Positions 25,731 to 35,974 of a stretch of 64,000 bases of DNA are shown here, one piece after another. The stretch lies in NCBI GenBank assembly GCA_963717135.1, contig CAVQVN010000009.1:1-64000 (forward strand), read 5' to 3'. The translations under genes were made by a program, and so were the position numbers. This DNA comes from UBA4744 sp963717135. Its GTDB lineage: Bacteria; Actinomycetota; Acidimicrobiia; Spongiisociales; UBA4744. The notes beneath the pieces are model-generated. The model was not told where the DNA came from. It was given only the letters and a program-made list of their open reading frames with translations, and searched no databases. Position 1 is the first letter of the stretch; every line of letters begins with the position of its first letter.

Positions 25731-27272
25731 TCAGCGGGCGTAGTCCGTCACCCGCAACTCGCGAATGACCGTAACCAGGATCTGACCGGGATATTGCAGA
25801 TCCTCTTCCAGGCGTTTGGCGATCCGCCGGGCCAGATCTGAGGCTCCGAGATCGTCGACCTCGCCGGGATCGACCACCACCCGCACTTCGCGGCCGGCCT
25901 GCATGGCGAAGACCTTCTCGACCCCCTCGAAGTCCTTGGCGAGCTTCTCGAGCCGTTCCAGGCGTCGCACATAGGACTCGAGCGCTTCCCGGCGGGCTCC
26001 GGGCCGCGCCGCCGACACCGCATCGGCAGCCTGCACCAGGACCGCAATCAGCGTGCGCGGTTCGACTTCGTTGTGGTGTGCCTCAATGGCATGGACGATG
26101 GCCGGGTCCTCAGCAAAACGGCGGGCTATCTCCGCTCCGATCAGCGCGTGGGATCCTTCGACCTCGTGGGTGACCGCCTTGCCGATATCGTGCAGCAGGG
26201 CAGCTCGCTTCGCCTGAACCGGATCGATACCCAGTTCGGCCGCCAGCATGCCGGCCACGTGGGCGGCTTCTACCAGATGGTTGAGGACGTTCTGACCATA
26301 AGAGGTCCGGTACTTCAATCGACCCAGCAGAGTCACCAACTCCGGGTGCAAGCGGGAGATGCCGACTTCCAACAACGCCCACTCGCCGGCGTCACGGATG
26401 CTCTGCTCAACTTCAGCCTGGGCCTTTTCGTAGGCTTCCTCGATCGAGGCAGGATGAATACGCCCGTCGGCCACCAGCCGCTCCAAGGCGATCCGCGCCG
26501 ACTCCCGCCGTACCGGATCGAATGAGGCAACCGACACTGCTTCCGGTGTGTCGTCGACCACCAGATTGACCCCGGTGATCGCCTCGAAGGCCCGGATGTT
26601 GCGTCCCTCACGGCCGATGATCCGGCCTTTCATGTCGTCTGAGGGCAGCTCCACCACCGAAACGGTGGTTTCCGTGACGACTTCTGAGGCCAGCCTCTGG
26701 ATGGCGGTAGTCAGAATTCGGCGGGCCCTTCGATCGGCTTCTTCGCGGGCCTTGATCTCCATGTCACGGACCAGGATCATCGCTTCCCGGCGCGCCTCGT
26801 CTTTGGTCTGCTCCAGAAGCTGTTCCTTGGCGGCGTTGGCGTCGAAGCCGGCCAAGCGCTGCAACTCGTCACGAGCCTGTTCCTTGAGCTGCTCGGCATC
26901 CCGCCGCAGATCCGATGCCTCCTGCTCACGGTGGATCAGCATCTGTTCGCGTTGCGCGAGATTCCCCGCCCTTTGCTCGAGGGTCTGTTCACGTTGATTG
27001 AGTCGTTCCTCAGATGATTTCACCTCGAGGCGGCGGTGTTCGAGGGTGGCGTCCTCACGATCACGATATGCCTCTGCTTTGGCTCGCCCCTCTTCCTGGG
27101 CCCTGGCCAGGATCTGTTGGGCTTCCAGTCGCGCCTCCGCAACAACTGATTCGGCCGTCGAATCAGCGTTCGCCTTTGATCGGCGAACACGGTGGCGGGT
27201 CAGGAAGAACCCGGAGACCAAGCCAAGCGCCAGGGCAACGGTACCGACGATGATCGGTATGACCACATCCAT
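25731..27272 (-). CDS. rny: Ribonuclease Y
   Basis: 513 residues: N-terminal membrane anchor (VIPIIVGTVALALGLVSGFF), a long coiled coil rich in Glu/Arg/Gln to about residue 180, a KH domain with GRIIGREGRNIRAFE, and an HD domain with HDIGKAVTHEVEG. RNase Y is the membrane endonuclease that starts mRNA decay. ATG 27272 sits before the anchor. The 270-bp leader holds a hairpin (GCCG-A-ACCCC / GGGGT-C-CGGC, 27305-27331). RNase J is encoded 11 kb away, so the host has both main Firmicutes-type decay enzymes. Confidence 0.95.
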   Translation of the reverse strand: MDVVIPIIVGTVALALGLVSGFFLTRHRVRRSKANADSTAESVVAEARLEAQQILARAQEEGRAKAEAYRDREDATLEHRRLEVKSSEERLNQREQTLEQRAGNLAQREQMLIHREQEASDLRRDAEQLKEQARDELQRLAGFDANAAKEQLLEQTKDEARREAMILVRDMEIKAREEADRRARRILTTAIQRLASEVVTETTVSVVELPSDDMKGRIIGREGRNIRAFEAITGVNLVVDDTPEAVSVASFDPVRRESARIALERLVADGRIHPASIEEAYEKAQAEVEQSIRDAGEWALLEVGISRLHPELVTLLGRLKYRTSYGQNVLNHLVEAAHVAGMLAAELGIDPVQAKRAALLHDIGKAVTHEVEGSHALIGAEIARRFAEDPAIVHAIEAHHNEVEPRTLIAVLVQAADAVSAARPGARREALESYVRRLERLEKLAKDFEGVEKVFAMQAGREVRVVVDPGEVDDLGASDLARRIAKRLEEDLQYPGQILVTVIRELRVTDYAR

Positions 27273-27545
27273 CGTCCCTGCCTTCCGGTGACCTATGAAA
27301 CAGGAATGCCGAACCCCCACCGGGGTCCGGCACACACATCATCCGATCGAAGCTATTGGACTTAGGCCCTTCGCCTCGTTCGAAACACCTCCTGTATCCA
27401 AAGATCCCTTTTGTTTTTCACGAATTCGATTCCATTTGGTTGTTTTAGGTACTTGTTGTGTGTGCTGAAACCATCGTACCGCGCGTAAACCAATTTGTAA
27501 CGAGCAAGTTTTACAAGCCGTCAACAGGTGAGACCGGTTGGGCGC

Positions 27546-28604
27546 CTACTTCTTGTCGGGTTTGGGGTTGGGTTGTGGCACTTCGTCCATGGTCCCATCC
27601 GCCGCATCGGTCTTGTCGGTTTCCAACAAACCAACCGCCTCGAGCACCTTCGCCTGCAATTGCACAGCGATATCGGGGTTCTCCCGCAAGAATCGCTTGG
27701 AGTTCTCACGACCCTGCCCGAGTTGATCGTTGTCGTAGGTGTACCAGGCACCGCTCTTCTTCACGATCCCTTGATCCACCGCCACATCGAGCAGGCTGCC
27801 TTCGCGCGAGATGCCTTCTCCGAACATGATGTCGAACTCGGCCAAACGGAACGGTGGGGCGAGCTTGTTCTTGACCACTTTGGCGCGGACCCGGTTCCCG
27901 ACGTTCTCCTGACCATCCTTGATCGCCTCGATCCTGCGAATGTCGATCCGAACGGTCGAGTAGAACTTGAGGGCTCGCCCACCCGGCGTGGTCTCCGGGG
28001 ACCCGAACATGACGCCGATCTTCTCCCGTAACTGGTTGATGAAGATGGCCGTCGTCTGGGAGCGGTGGATGCTTCCGGTCAGCTTGCGCAAGGCCTGCGA
28101 CATCAAGCGGGCCTGCAAACCAACGTGCGTATCACCCATCTCTCCTTCGATCTCGGCCCGCGGGACCAGCGCCGCAACCGAATCGATCACCACGACGTCG
28201 AGTGCCCCGGAGCGAATCAGCATGTCGGTGATCTCCAGAGCCTGCTCACCGGTATCGGGCTGGGAGATCAGCAACTCGTCGACATCAACACCCAACGCCC
28301 GACAATACGTGGGGTCGAGGGCATGCTCGGCATCGACAAAGGCGGCGATTCCCCCATTGCGCTGAGCTTCGGCAACCACGTGCAGGGCCAGCGTGGTCTT
28401 TCCGCTGCTCTCCGGGCCAAAGATCTCGACGACCCGGCCTCGCGGGACACCTCCGATACCCAGCGCCAGATCGAGCGACAGGGCTCCGGTCGAAATGGCC
28501 GGCATCCTCTGATGGCTGCTCTCACCGAGTTTCATGATCGCCCCGGTACCAAACTGCCGTTCGATCTGCGACATGGCCATCTCTAGAGCTTTGTCCCGTT
28601 CCAC
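27546..28604 (-). CDS. recA: Recombinase A
   Basis: 352 residues from a GTG with AAGGGAG nine bases upstream; the longer frame upstream has no likeness. Walker A GPESSGKT at 63-70, VVIDSVAALVPRAEIEGEMGD (Walker B and loop L1), INQLREKIGVMFGSPETTPGG (L2). RecA drives homologous pairing and triggers LexA self-cleavage. No intein is present, unlike M. tuberculosis RecA. A perfect LexA box lies 101 bp before the start. No recX follows it; the next gene is rny. Confidence 0.97.
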   Translation of the reverse strand: MERDKALEMAMSQIERQFGTGAIMKLGESSHQRMPAISTGALSLDLALGIGGVPRGRVVEIFGPESSGKTTLALHVVAEAQRNGGIAAFVDAEHALDPTYCRALGVDVDELLISQPDTGEQALEITDMLIRSGALDVVVIDSVAALVPRAEIEGEMGDTHVGLQARLMSQALRKLTGSIHRSQTTAIFINQLREKIGVMFGSPETTPGGRALKFYSTVRIDIRRIEAIKDGQENVGNRVRAKVVKNKLAPPFRLAEFDIMFGEGISREGSLLDVAVDQGIVKKSGAWYTYDNDQLGQGRENSKRFLRENPDIAVQLQAKVLEAVGLLETDKTDAADGTMDEVPQPNPKPDKK

Positions 28605-28704
28605 CTGTTGCTCCCTTCGATACTCATCGGTCCATAAGGTAGGGATCGGGTGTGACAAAATCACACGGTTGTAATCCTATCCCCTGTTCGGTGCAGAATC
28701 TAGT

Positions 28705-28718
28705 CGAACATATGTTCG
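28705..28718. promoter_or_regulatory. LexA box of recA, CGAACATATGTTCG
   Basis: Perfect 14-bp palindrome matching CGAAC-N4-GTTCG, about 100 bp upstream of the recA start and 13 bp from the heptamer array. Confidence 0.9.
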
Positions 28719-28731
28719 CAAGCAAGGTTTT

Positions 28732-28829
28732 CAGGTTTCAGGTTTCAGGTGGCAGGTTTCAGGTTGCAGGTGGCAGGTTTCAGGTTTCAGGTTTCAGGTT
28801 GCAGGTTTCAGGTTTCAGGTTGCAGGTTG
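28732..28829. repeat. Tandem heptamer array, 14 units CAGGTNN
   Basis: Fourteen consecutive 7-bp units with no interruption: eight CAGGTTT, four CAGGTTG, two CAGGTGG. A partial CAGGTA follows. The first five bases never vary. It lies upstream of the recA LexA box, between recA and thpR, in non-coding DNA. Units of seven rule out codon selection. It resembles the short heptameric repeats (STRR) known from cyanobacteria in style, not in sequence. Confidence 0.95.
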
Positions 28830-28863
28830 CAGGTACGGTGAGAACTCAGAACCCGCTTGTATC

Positions 28864-28891
28864 CTCGTGGCTCGAAGCTCGTAGCTCGCAG
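28864..28891. repeat. Tandem heptamer array, 4 units CTCGNNG
   Basis: CTCGTGG, CTCGAAG, CTCGTAG, CTCGCAG in a row, ending exactly at the thpR stop codon. Same period as the array 35 bp to the left but another sequence. Confidence 0.8.
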
Positions 28892-29452
28892 CTACTCCCC
28901 GAGTTCGAAGCTGTCGAGCTCCTCGTACCGTGCTCCGCCTCGACCGAGGTGGCTCCGGAACACGACCAACCGATCGACCGGAAGTGACATCGGAAAAGGT
29001 GACACCCGTTCTAGCAACGGCCGGACATCCTGGTGGGGTCGGATCCGACTGAGCGTCAGGTGGGCGTGAAACGGCCGCTCCTCCGGAGCAAACCCGGCCT
29101 GTTGAGCGGCTTGTTCGCTGAGAGCCGCCAGCCGTTCCAGTCGATCCACTCCCCGCTCGACGGCGAGCCACAACACGGTCGCCCGGGCGGGTCGAGGAAA
29201 GGCCCCCAGACCCCCAAAAGAGATGGTGAACGGCTCCCCCCGTTCCGCTTCGGTCAACGCCGCCAGGAACCGCTCGTAGGCCACCTGATCGGTGGGACCG
29301 AGAAACCGCATCGTCACGTGCCAGTTGGGTGGTGGGACCGGCTTGCCCGGCAGCCCTCGGTCACTGCCTGCGCCCGTGATGTGGGCCGCCAGCGCCGCCC
29401 GCACCTCATCGGTCAATGGAACGGCTACAAAGAGACGTCCTACCGGTTCCAC
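28892..29452 (-). CDS. thpR: RNA 2',3'-cyclic phosphodiesterase
   Basis: 186 residues of the 2H phosphoesterase superfamily: the two catalytic H-x-T motifs are in WHVTMRFLG (near residue 44) and FHAHLTLSRIR (near 128). Formerly called 2'-5' RNA ligase. It opens 2',3'-cyclic phosphates at RNA ends. Its start lies inside the end of cinA (13-bp overlap), a pairing seen in many bacteria. Confidence 0.9.
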   Translation of the reverse strand: MEPVGRLFVAVPLTDEVRAALAAHITGAGSDRGLPGKPVPPPNWHVTMRFLGPTDQVAYERFLAALTEAERGEPFTISFGGLGAFPRPARATVLWLAVERGVDRLERLAALSEQAAQQAGFAPEERPFHAHLTLSRIRPHQDVRPLLERVSPFPMSLPVDRLVVFRSHLGRGGARYEELDSFELGE

Positions 29453-30687
29453 CAGGACCCCTCGACTGCCAGCCTGACCAGCTGCAAAGCTGCGGTGCCG
29501 GCGTAGGTCCGCACCCTTTCACGATCGCCCGGCATCCGGAAGGTCCGCGCCGCGGTGTCGTCGGGTGTGTGCACTCCGATCACCATCGTTCCGGCCGGTT
29601 GTTCCTGTTCGTCCGGACCGGCCGATCCGGTCACTGCCACCGCCACGTCGGCACCCAGCAGTCGAGCCGCCCCCGCTGCCATCGCCATAGCCGTTTCCTC
29701 CGAGACGACGCCCGCCTGGTCGAGGATTGCGGCAGGGACCGCGAGCAAACGTCGTTTCAGCTCGGTGGCGTAGGCCACGACGCTCCCGACATACACCCGC
29801 GACGCCCCGGGAACCGAGGTGAGGCGGGCCGCGATCAGGCCGCCGGTGGCCGATTCGGCGGTGGCCAAATGCCAGCCGCGCTCCTCCAGCATGCGCAGAA
29901 CGATCGCCTCGATGGTTTCTTCGTCGCTGCCGAAGATCCGCGGCCCCAGCCGTTCCCGGACCGCGGCCTCCACCGGCGCGATCAGGGCGGATGCGTCGGC
30001 GTCGGTGTCGGCCTTGGCTGTGATCCGTACCTTGATCTCGCCGCTCGAGGCCAGGAAGGCTACCGAGGGGTTGACGGAGGCCCGGAACAGGTCGTCCAGA
30101 AGTTCGGCTACTTGCGATTCGCTCATTCCCCAGCTCCGCAGCAGCCGGCTCTTCACAACCGCCGGGCCGCCCACCATCCGCCGCAGACGAGGCATGACCT
30201 CTTCATCGAGGAGCGCCTCCATTTCTTGCGGAACTCCGGGCAGGGCGAAGATCCAGGTGCCGTCGTGCTCCAGAGCGATTCCGGGCGCCGTGCCCTTGGC
30301 ATTGGGTAGCTGGATTCCACCGTCCGGATACTCGGCCTGACGCAAGTTGCTTTCCGGCATGATCCGTCCCGTGGCTTCCCATCTGGCTCGAAGCCTTTCC
30401 GCATATTCGGAGGAGAAGACCATGGCCCGTCCGGTGGCACGGCAGATGGCTTCCCGGGTGAGGTCATCCTGGGTCGGACCGATCCCCCCGGTGAGGATCA
30501 CCGCGTCGGCTCGTTTCAGGGCCGTCGTGAGCGCCGCCACCAGGCGCTCGTCGTTGTCTCCCACTACCACCTGGAAATGGGCATCGAGACCCTCCTCCGC
30601 CAGACGACGACCGATGATGGCCCCGTTGCCGTTCACGATCTGCCCGAGCAGGAGTTCCGTCCCCACGGCTATGACCTCAACGATCAT
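29440..30687 (-). CDS. cinA: CinA, nicotinamide-nucleotide amidohydrolase / competence-damage protein
   Basis: 415 residues with two domains. The N-terminal MoCF-like domain (AVGTELLLGQIVNGNGAIIG, LTGGIGPTQDDLTREA, ALPGVPQEME) is an ADP-ribose pyrophosphatase in studied members. The C-terminal PncC domain (LATAESATGGLIAARLTSVPG, AVTGSAGPDEQEQPAG) deamidates NMN. Together they recycle pyridine nucleotides. It overlaps rimO by ATGA and thpR by 13 bp, so all three are one transcript. No LexA box is seen near it. Confidence 0.93.
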   Translation of the reverse strand: MIVEVIAVGTELLLGQIVNGNGAIIGRRLAEEGLDAHFQVVVGDNDERLVAALTTALKRADAVILTGGIGPTQDDLTREAICRATGRAMVFSSEYAERLRARWEATGRIMPESNLRQAEYPDGGIQLPNAKGTAPGIALEHDGTWIFALPGVPQEMEALLDEEVMPRLRRMVGGPAVVKSRLLRSWGMSESQVAELLDDLFRASVNPSVAFLASSGEIKVRITAKADTDADASALIAPVEAAVRERLGPRIFGSDEETIEAIVLRMLEERGWHLATAESATGGLIAARLTSVPGASRVYVGSVVAYATELKRRLLAVPAAILDQAGVVSEETAMAMAAGAARLLGADVAVAVTGSAGPDEQEQPAGTMVIGVHTPDDTAARTFRMPGDRERVRTYAGTAALQLVRLAVEGSWWNR

Positions 30688-31994
30688 GTTTCCACCACTT
30701 CGGCGGTCAGATCAACTCCGTAGCTGGCGGTTATCCGGGCCCGCACCCACTCCCCCGGCCGTCCCCGATCCAACGTCACCATCCCATCTATTTCCGGCGC
30801 TTCCCGATAGGTGCGACCGACCGGGACTCCGTCCTCGACCTGATCCACCAATACCTCCATGATCCGTCCGACCTGAGCGGCGTTGGCCTCTTCGGTCAGC
30901 TCGTCCTGGGTTCTTTGCAGATACCGGAGACGCTCGGTGACGGCATCCGGATCGACCTGATCTGAGAGATCGGCCGCCGGAGTTCCAACCTCGGCCGAAT
31001 AGGGGAAGAAACCCGCCCAATCCAGCCGGGCTCGTTCCAGAAAACCGGCCAGGTTCTCGACATCGTCATCGGTCTCCCCGGGGAACCCGACGATGAAGCT
31101 CGAACGGAGAGCGGCTTCCGGGTCGAGCGACCTTATCCGACCGATGAGCTCGAGATACCGACCCCCGTTTCCGGGCCGGCTCATCGCTCGCAGCAAACGT
31201 TCCTCAGCGTGCTGCAAGCTGAGGTCGAAATACGGAGCGATGAGCGGATTGGAGGCCATCTCGGCCATCAAAGCCGGCCGGATCTCATTCGGGTAGAGAT
31301 ACAACAGCCGCAAGCGGCGCAATCCCTCAACGCCGGAAACCACGTTCAGCAAGCCGACCAGGCCTCCCGGCGCGTCGATGTCTCTCCCGTACGAAGCGAG
31401 ATCCTGCGCCACCAGGACTATCTCGCTCACGCCGCCGGCGGTCAGAGCCCGGATCTCGTCGCGAATGTTCCCGGGGTCGCGGGAGCGCTGCTTGCCGCGA
31501 ATGAGGGGAATCGCGCAGAACGTACACGGTTTGTCGCATCCTTCGGCCACTTTGACGTAGGCATAGGGAAGCGTCGGAGCAGGCCGGTTGACCGTATGGA
31601 GGATGTCCATCGAGGATCGCTGGATTCCGACCGGTTGCCAGTTGGTGAGCCGATCCAGGGTGCCGATCAACTCGCCGTATCGATCCAGGCCGAGTACCGC
31701 GTCGGCTTCCGGGAGCGCCTCGGAAATCTCCGAGCCGAACCGCTGGGCCATGCAGCCGAGCACGACCAGGCTCGCATCGGACCGTTTGGCCTCTTCGAGT
31801 TCGAGGATGACCTCGACCGATTCCTCCCGAGCCGCCTCGATGAATGCACAGGTATTGACCATCACCACGTCGGCTCGGGCCGGGTCGGATGCCCGACCGT
31901 AGCCCGCCTCGTCGAGCATGGCTGTGAGTTTCTCCGAATCAACCTGGTTCTTGGCGCAACCGAGCGTGGTCAGCCAAACAGTGGGTGAAGACAT
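30684..31994 (-). CDS. rimO: Ribosomal protein uS12 methylthiotransferase
   Basis: 436 residues, paralogue of MiaB. The start VWLTTLGCAKNQVDSEKL is diagnostic for RimO; VNTCAFIEAAREESV and VLGCMAQRF carry the other cluster Cys; radical-SAM GCDKPCTFCAIP; C-terminal TRAM domain (GRIMEVLVDQVEDG). It methylthiolates the conserved Asp of ribosomal protein S12. ATG 31994 was chosen on the family start; the open frame to 32354 upstream is a shadow of the flavin reductase gene. Confidence 0.93.
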   Translation of the reverse strand: MSSPTVWLTTLGCAKNQVDSEKLTAMLDEAGYGRASDPARADVVMVNTCAFIEAAREESVEVILELEEAKRSDASLVVLGCMAQRFGSEISEALPEADAVLGLDRYGELIGTLDRLTNWQPVGIQRSSMDILHTVNRPAPTLPYAYVKVAEGCDKPCTFCAIPLIRGKQRSRDPGNIRDEIRALTAGGVSEIVLVAQDLASYGRDIDAPGGLVGLLNVVSGVEGLRRLRLLYLYPNEIRPALMAEMASNPLIAPYFDLSLQHAEERLLRAMSRPGNGGRYLELIGRIRSLDPEAALRSSFIVGFPGETDDDVENLAGFLERARLDWAGFFPYSAEVGTPAADLSDQVDPDAVTERLRYLQRTQDELTEEANAAQVGRIMEVLVDQVEDGVPVGRTYREAPEIDGMVTLDRGRPGEWVRARITASYGVDLTAEVVET

Positions 31995-32005
31995 CGACGG
32001 AGAGT

Positions 32006-32569
32006 CTAGGAACGATGGCCGGGGCCGAACCCCATACCGTCGTTTTCGTTGCGGATGGTTCGATAGCGGCCCCGGTAGTAGATCAGAGGACCGGCCGTGT
32101 CCTCCATGTCGATCTGGTCGATCACGCCGGTGACCAATCGGTGAAAACCGGTCTCGACCGATCTCTCGAAGCGGCAGTAGGCACGGATGCCCGGCCGGGT
32201 CAGCGAAGGACCCCAGGGAGTGTCTTCGACACCGAGTCCTGCGAACAGACCGCCCGGGCTGGGTCGGAGCCCGGCGAAACGATCGGAGAGTTCGAGGTCG
32301 GTCTCCCCCAGCACATGAAGAACCCAGGACCCGCTTTGCTCGATGGCGAACCACAAATCGGTGGCTTCCCCGACCAGGGCAACCACCCGGGAAGGCTCGC
32401 CTTCGGCGACCAGGAGTGAGGACACGGTCAAGCCGGTCCGGTGATCCGGCCCCCCTGATGTGAACACCGTGATCCCCGAAGCCAGGCGGCCCCGGAGTTG
32501 ACGAGCCGGGTCACGCAAATCCGGCGGCGTTGCAAAAGGGTGCTCGTCGTGAATCCAACCTCCGCTCAT
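32006..32569 (-). CDS. Flavin reductase family protein
   Basis: 187 residues of the FMN-binding split-barrel flavin reductase family. RQLRGRLASGITVFTSGG is the usual first block, then GLTVSSLLVAEGEPSRVVALV, SGSWVLHVLGETDLELSDRFAG (a long helix-turn) and YCRFERSVETGFHRLVTGVI. It would reduce or bind flavin with NAD(P)H and often serves a monooxygenase; none is nearby. It lies 11 bp upstream of rimO. Confidence 0.85.
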   Translation of the reverse strand: MSGGWIHDEHPFATPPDLRDPARQLRGRLASGITVFTSGGPDHRTGLTVSSLLVAEGEPSRVVALVGEATDLWFAIEQSGSWVLHVLGETDLELSDRFAGLRPSPGGLFAGLGVEDTPWGPSLTRPGIRAYCRFERSVETGFHRLVTGVIDQIDMEDTAGPLIYYRGRYRTIRNENDGMGFGPGHRS

Positions 32570-32605
32570 GCGGGAAACGCTAGCCGAATTCGGATAATGG
32601 CAAGC

Positions 32606-32878
32606 TCAGCGGCCCAGTCTGGCGACGACCGCTTCCAATGGTCCGGGACCGATCGCCGCGGTCAGGGCGGAAAGGCTCAACTCAGAGAGCGAGCCGTTGG
32701 AGATGAGGTCGGCGGCGGCTTGCTCGACGGCCCGCGGCAGAGCGGCGAAAACACCAAGCTGGTCCAGATCCGCGGCACGCCGGGCTGCAGACCGGGCCGC
32801 GTCGGCCCGGCCGGCTTCCAGGGCATCGAGGGCCCGTTCGGCACTCGCCAGGGCTTGCCGTTGTACGTTGCCGTCCAT
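32606..32878 (-). CDS. Small Ala-rich helical protein
   Basis: 90 residues, nearly all helix and rich in Ala and Arg: NVQRQALASAERALDALEAG, then RADAARSAARRAADLDQL, and an end LSALTAAIGPGPLEAVVARLG. The first half looks like a TPR-like helical pair. No family recognised. It stands between aceA and the flavin reductase gene on the same strand. Confidence 0.65.
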   Translation of the reverse strand: MDGNVQRQALASAERALDALEAGRADAARSAARRAADLDQLGVFAALPRAVEQAAADLISNGSLSELSLSALTAAIGPGPLEAVVARLGR

Positions 32879-32934
32879 GGGGACGAAAAGTTAGCAACGT
32901 TGCCGGGCAAACATCCCGTACCGGCCCGTCCCGC

Positions 32935-34230
<1,296 letters not shown>

Positions 34231-34240
34231 TCTGTCCTCC

Positions 34241-35830
34241 TCAGTCGATCAGTTCGTAAGCCTTCAAAGTCAGAAACTCGGGGAACTCGTCGCTCAATGC
34301 GACGGTCTCGAACAGGTGCCGGGCTTCGTCGAACCGACCCCGGGCGAAGAGATCCTCCCCGTATGCCTCTGCCATCTTGTCCATCTCTTCGATGACCAGT
34401 TCGTGGACGAGTTCGCGGGTAACCGGCCGACCATCATCCATGAGAGCGTCATGGCGAATCCACTGCCAAATCTGGGAGCGAGAGATCTCGGCGGTGGCCG
34501 CATCCTCCATGAGATTGAACAGGGCGGCGGCGCCGGTTCCGCGCAACCAGGACTCGAGGTAGAGCACCGCCACCGAGATGTTGGTTCGGAGTCCTGCCTC
34601 GGTGATTCGCCCCCCTTCAATCGCGGTGTTGAGAAGGTCCCCGGCCTCCACCTTCACATCGTCGCGCAACACGTCAAGCTGATTGGGCTTGTCGCCGAGA
34701 ACGGCGTCGAAGACTTCGAGAACCGGCGGCACGAGATCGGGATGAGCCACCCACGTTCCGTCGCACCCGTCGGCCGATTCTCGGCTCTTGTCCTCCCGAA
34801 CCTTGCGCAGCGCAATCTCATTGATCTCGGGATCGCGACGGCTGGGGATGAAGGCGGCCATCCCGCCGATCGCGAAGGCCCCCCGCTGGTGACAGGTCTT
34901 CACCATCAGTTCGGTGTAGGCCCGCATGAAAGGCACCGTCATCGACACTTGAGCACGATCCGGCAAAACCATGTCGGGCCGGTTACGGAACTTCTTGATG
35001 ACCGAGAAGATGTAATCCCACCGACCGGCGTTGAGGCCGGCCGAATGGTCCCGAAGCTCGTAGAGAATCTCCTCCATCTCAAAGGCGGCCAGCACAGTCT
35101 CGATCAGCACCGTGGCCTTGATGGTCCCGTGGGGGATTCCCAATGTCTCCTGAGCGTAAACGAAGACATCGTTCCAGAGGCGGGCCTCGAGATGGCTTTC
35201 GAGTTTCGGAAGGTAGAAATAGGGCCCGGTCCCTCGATCCAACGATCGGCGGCCGTTGTGAAACAGGTAGAGACCGAAGTCGAACAGGCTCGCGGAGATG
35301 GGATGACCGTCTATGAAGACGTGCTTCTCGACCAGATGCCACCCGCGCGGACGGACCATCAGGGTGGCTGGATTCTCATCGAGCTGGTAGTGCTTGCCGT
35401 CCTGGCTGGTGAACTCGATCGTCCCGTCGATGGCATCTATCAGATTGAGGTGCCCCTGGATGTTGTTTTCCCAGGTAGGCGAATTGGAATCCTCGAAGTC
35501 GGCCATGAACACTTTGGCACCCGAGTTGAGAGCATTGATCATCATTTTGCGCTCGACCGGACCGGTGATCTCGACTCGCCTGGATAGAAGATCTTCCGGC
35601 ACCGGAGCAACCTGCCAGTCACCGTCACGGATGTTCTGAGTCTCGGCCAGAAAATCGGGAACCTCACCGTGATCGAGGCGCTCCTGGCGGACGGCCCGCG
35701 CCCGGAGCCGTATCTCGCGTTCCGGGTTGAATCGCCGGTGCAGGCCGGCTACAAACTCGAGGGCCGGCGGCGTGAGAATCTGGGCAAAGTCACCTTCGAC
35801 GGGACCGATGACCTCGATTCCTTTGCTCAT
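34241..35830 (-). CDS. aceB: Malate synthase A
   Basis: 529 residues, isoform A by length. MADFEDSNSPTWENNIQGHL, PRGWHLVEKHVFIDG, ATVLIETVLAAFEMEEILYEL (catalytic Arg-Glu region) and CDGTWVAHPDLVP are clear. It condenses glyoxylate and acetyl-CoA to malate. First gene of the aceBA unit; the 140-bp upstream region has an AT-rich TTGCAATAATTAGCATGATG segment that probably holds the promoter. Ribosome site AAGGAAGGATC. Confidence 0.97.
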   Translation of the reverse strand: MSKGIEVIGPVEGDFAQILTPPALEFVAGLHRRFNPEREIRLRARAVRQERLDHGEVPDFLAETQNIRDGDWQVAPVPEDLLSRRVEITGPVERKMMINALNSGAKVFMADFEDSNSPTWENNIQGHLNLIDAIDGTIEFTSQDGKHYQLDENPATLMVRPRGWHLVEKHVFIDGHPISASLFDFGLYLFHNGRRSLDRGTGPYFYLPKLESHLEARLWNDVFVYAQETLGIPHGTIKATVLIETVLAAFEMEEILYELRDHSAGLNAGRWDYIFSVIKKFRNRPDMVLPDRAQVSMTVPFMRAYTELMVKTCHQRGAFAIGGMAAFIPSRRDPEINEIALRKVREDKSRESADGCDGTWVAHPDLVPPVLEVFDAVLGDKPNQLDVLRDDVKVEAGDLLNTAIEGGRITEAGLRTNISVAVLYLESWLRGTGAAALFNLMEDAATAEISRSQIWQWIRHDALMDDGRPVTRELVHELVIEEMDKMAEAYGEDLFARGRFDEARHLFETVALSDEFPEFLTLKAYELID

Positions 35831-35915
35831 GACGAGGATCCTTCCTTACTTCTGTTCGCATCATGCTAATTATTGCAAGCAGAGGCCGAGGAAGCGATTC
35901 GGGAAAAAGACAGGT

Positions 35916-35961
35916 TTTGGCGTCGGACATACACCGAGATTGGTGTCACTTTGACGCCAAA
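35916..35961 (-). terminator. Nested hairpin after ftsK
   Basis: TTTGGCGTC pairs with GACGCCAAA, and ACACC with GGTGT inside it. On the minus strand it lies 14 bp after the ftsK stop and is followed by ACCTGTCTTTTT, so it fits a factor-independent terminator. It could also serve as an operator for aceB, whose start is 86 bp further on. Confidence 0.65.
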
Positions 35962-35974
35962 GCGGGATCTTCGA

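Noticed and set aside
27386..27393. Perfect AGGAGGTG in the rny leader as ribosome site of a small gene
   Set aside because: No ATG, GTG or TTG at a usable distance on the minus strand.
28732..28829. CRISPR array
   Set aside because: Units of 7 bp with no spacers and no cas genes; a simple tandem array.
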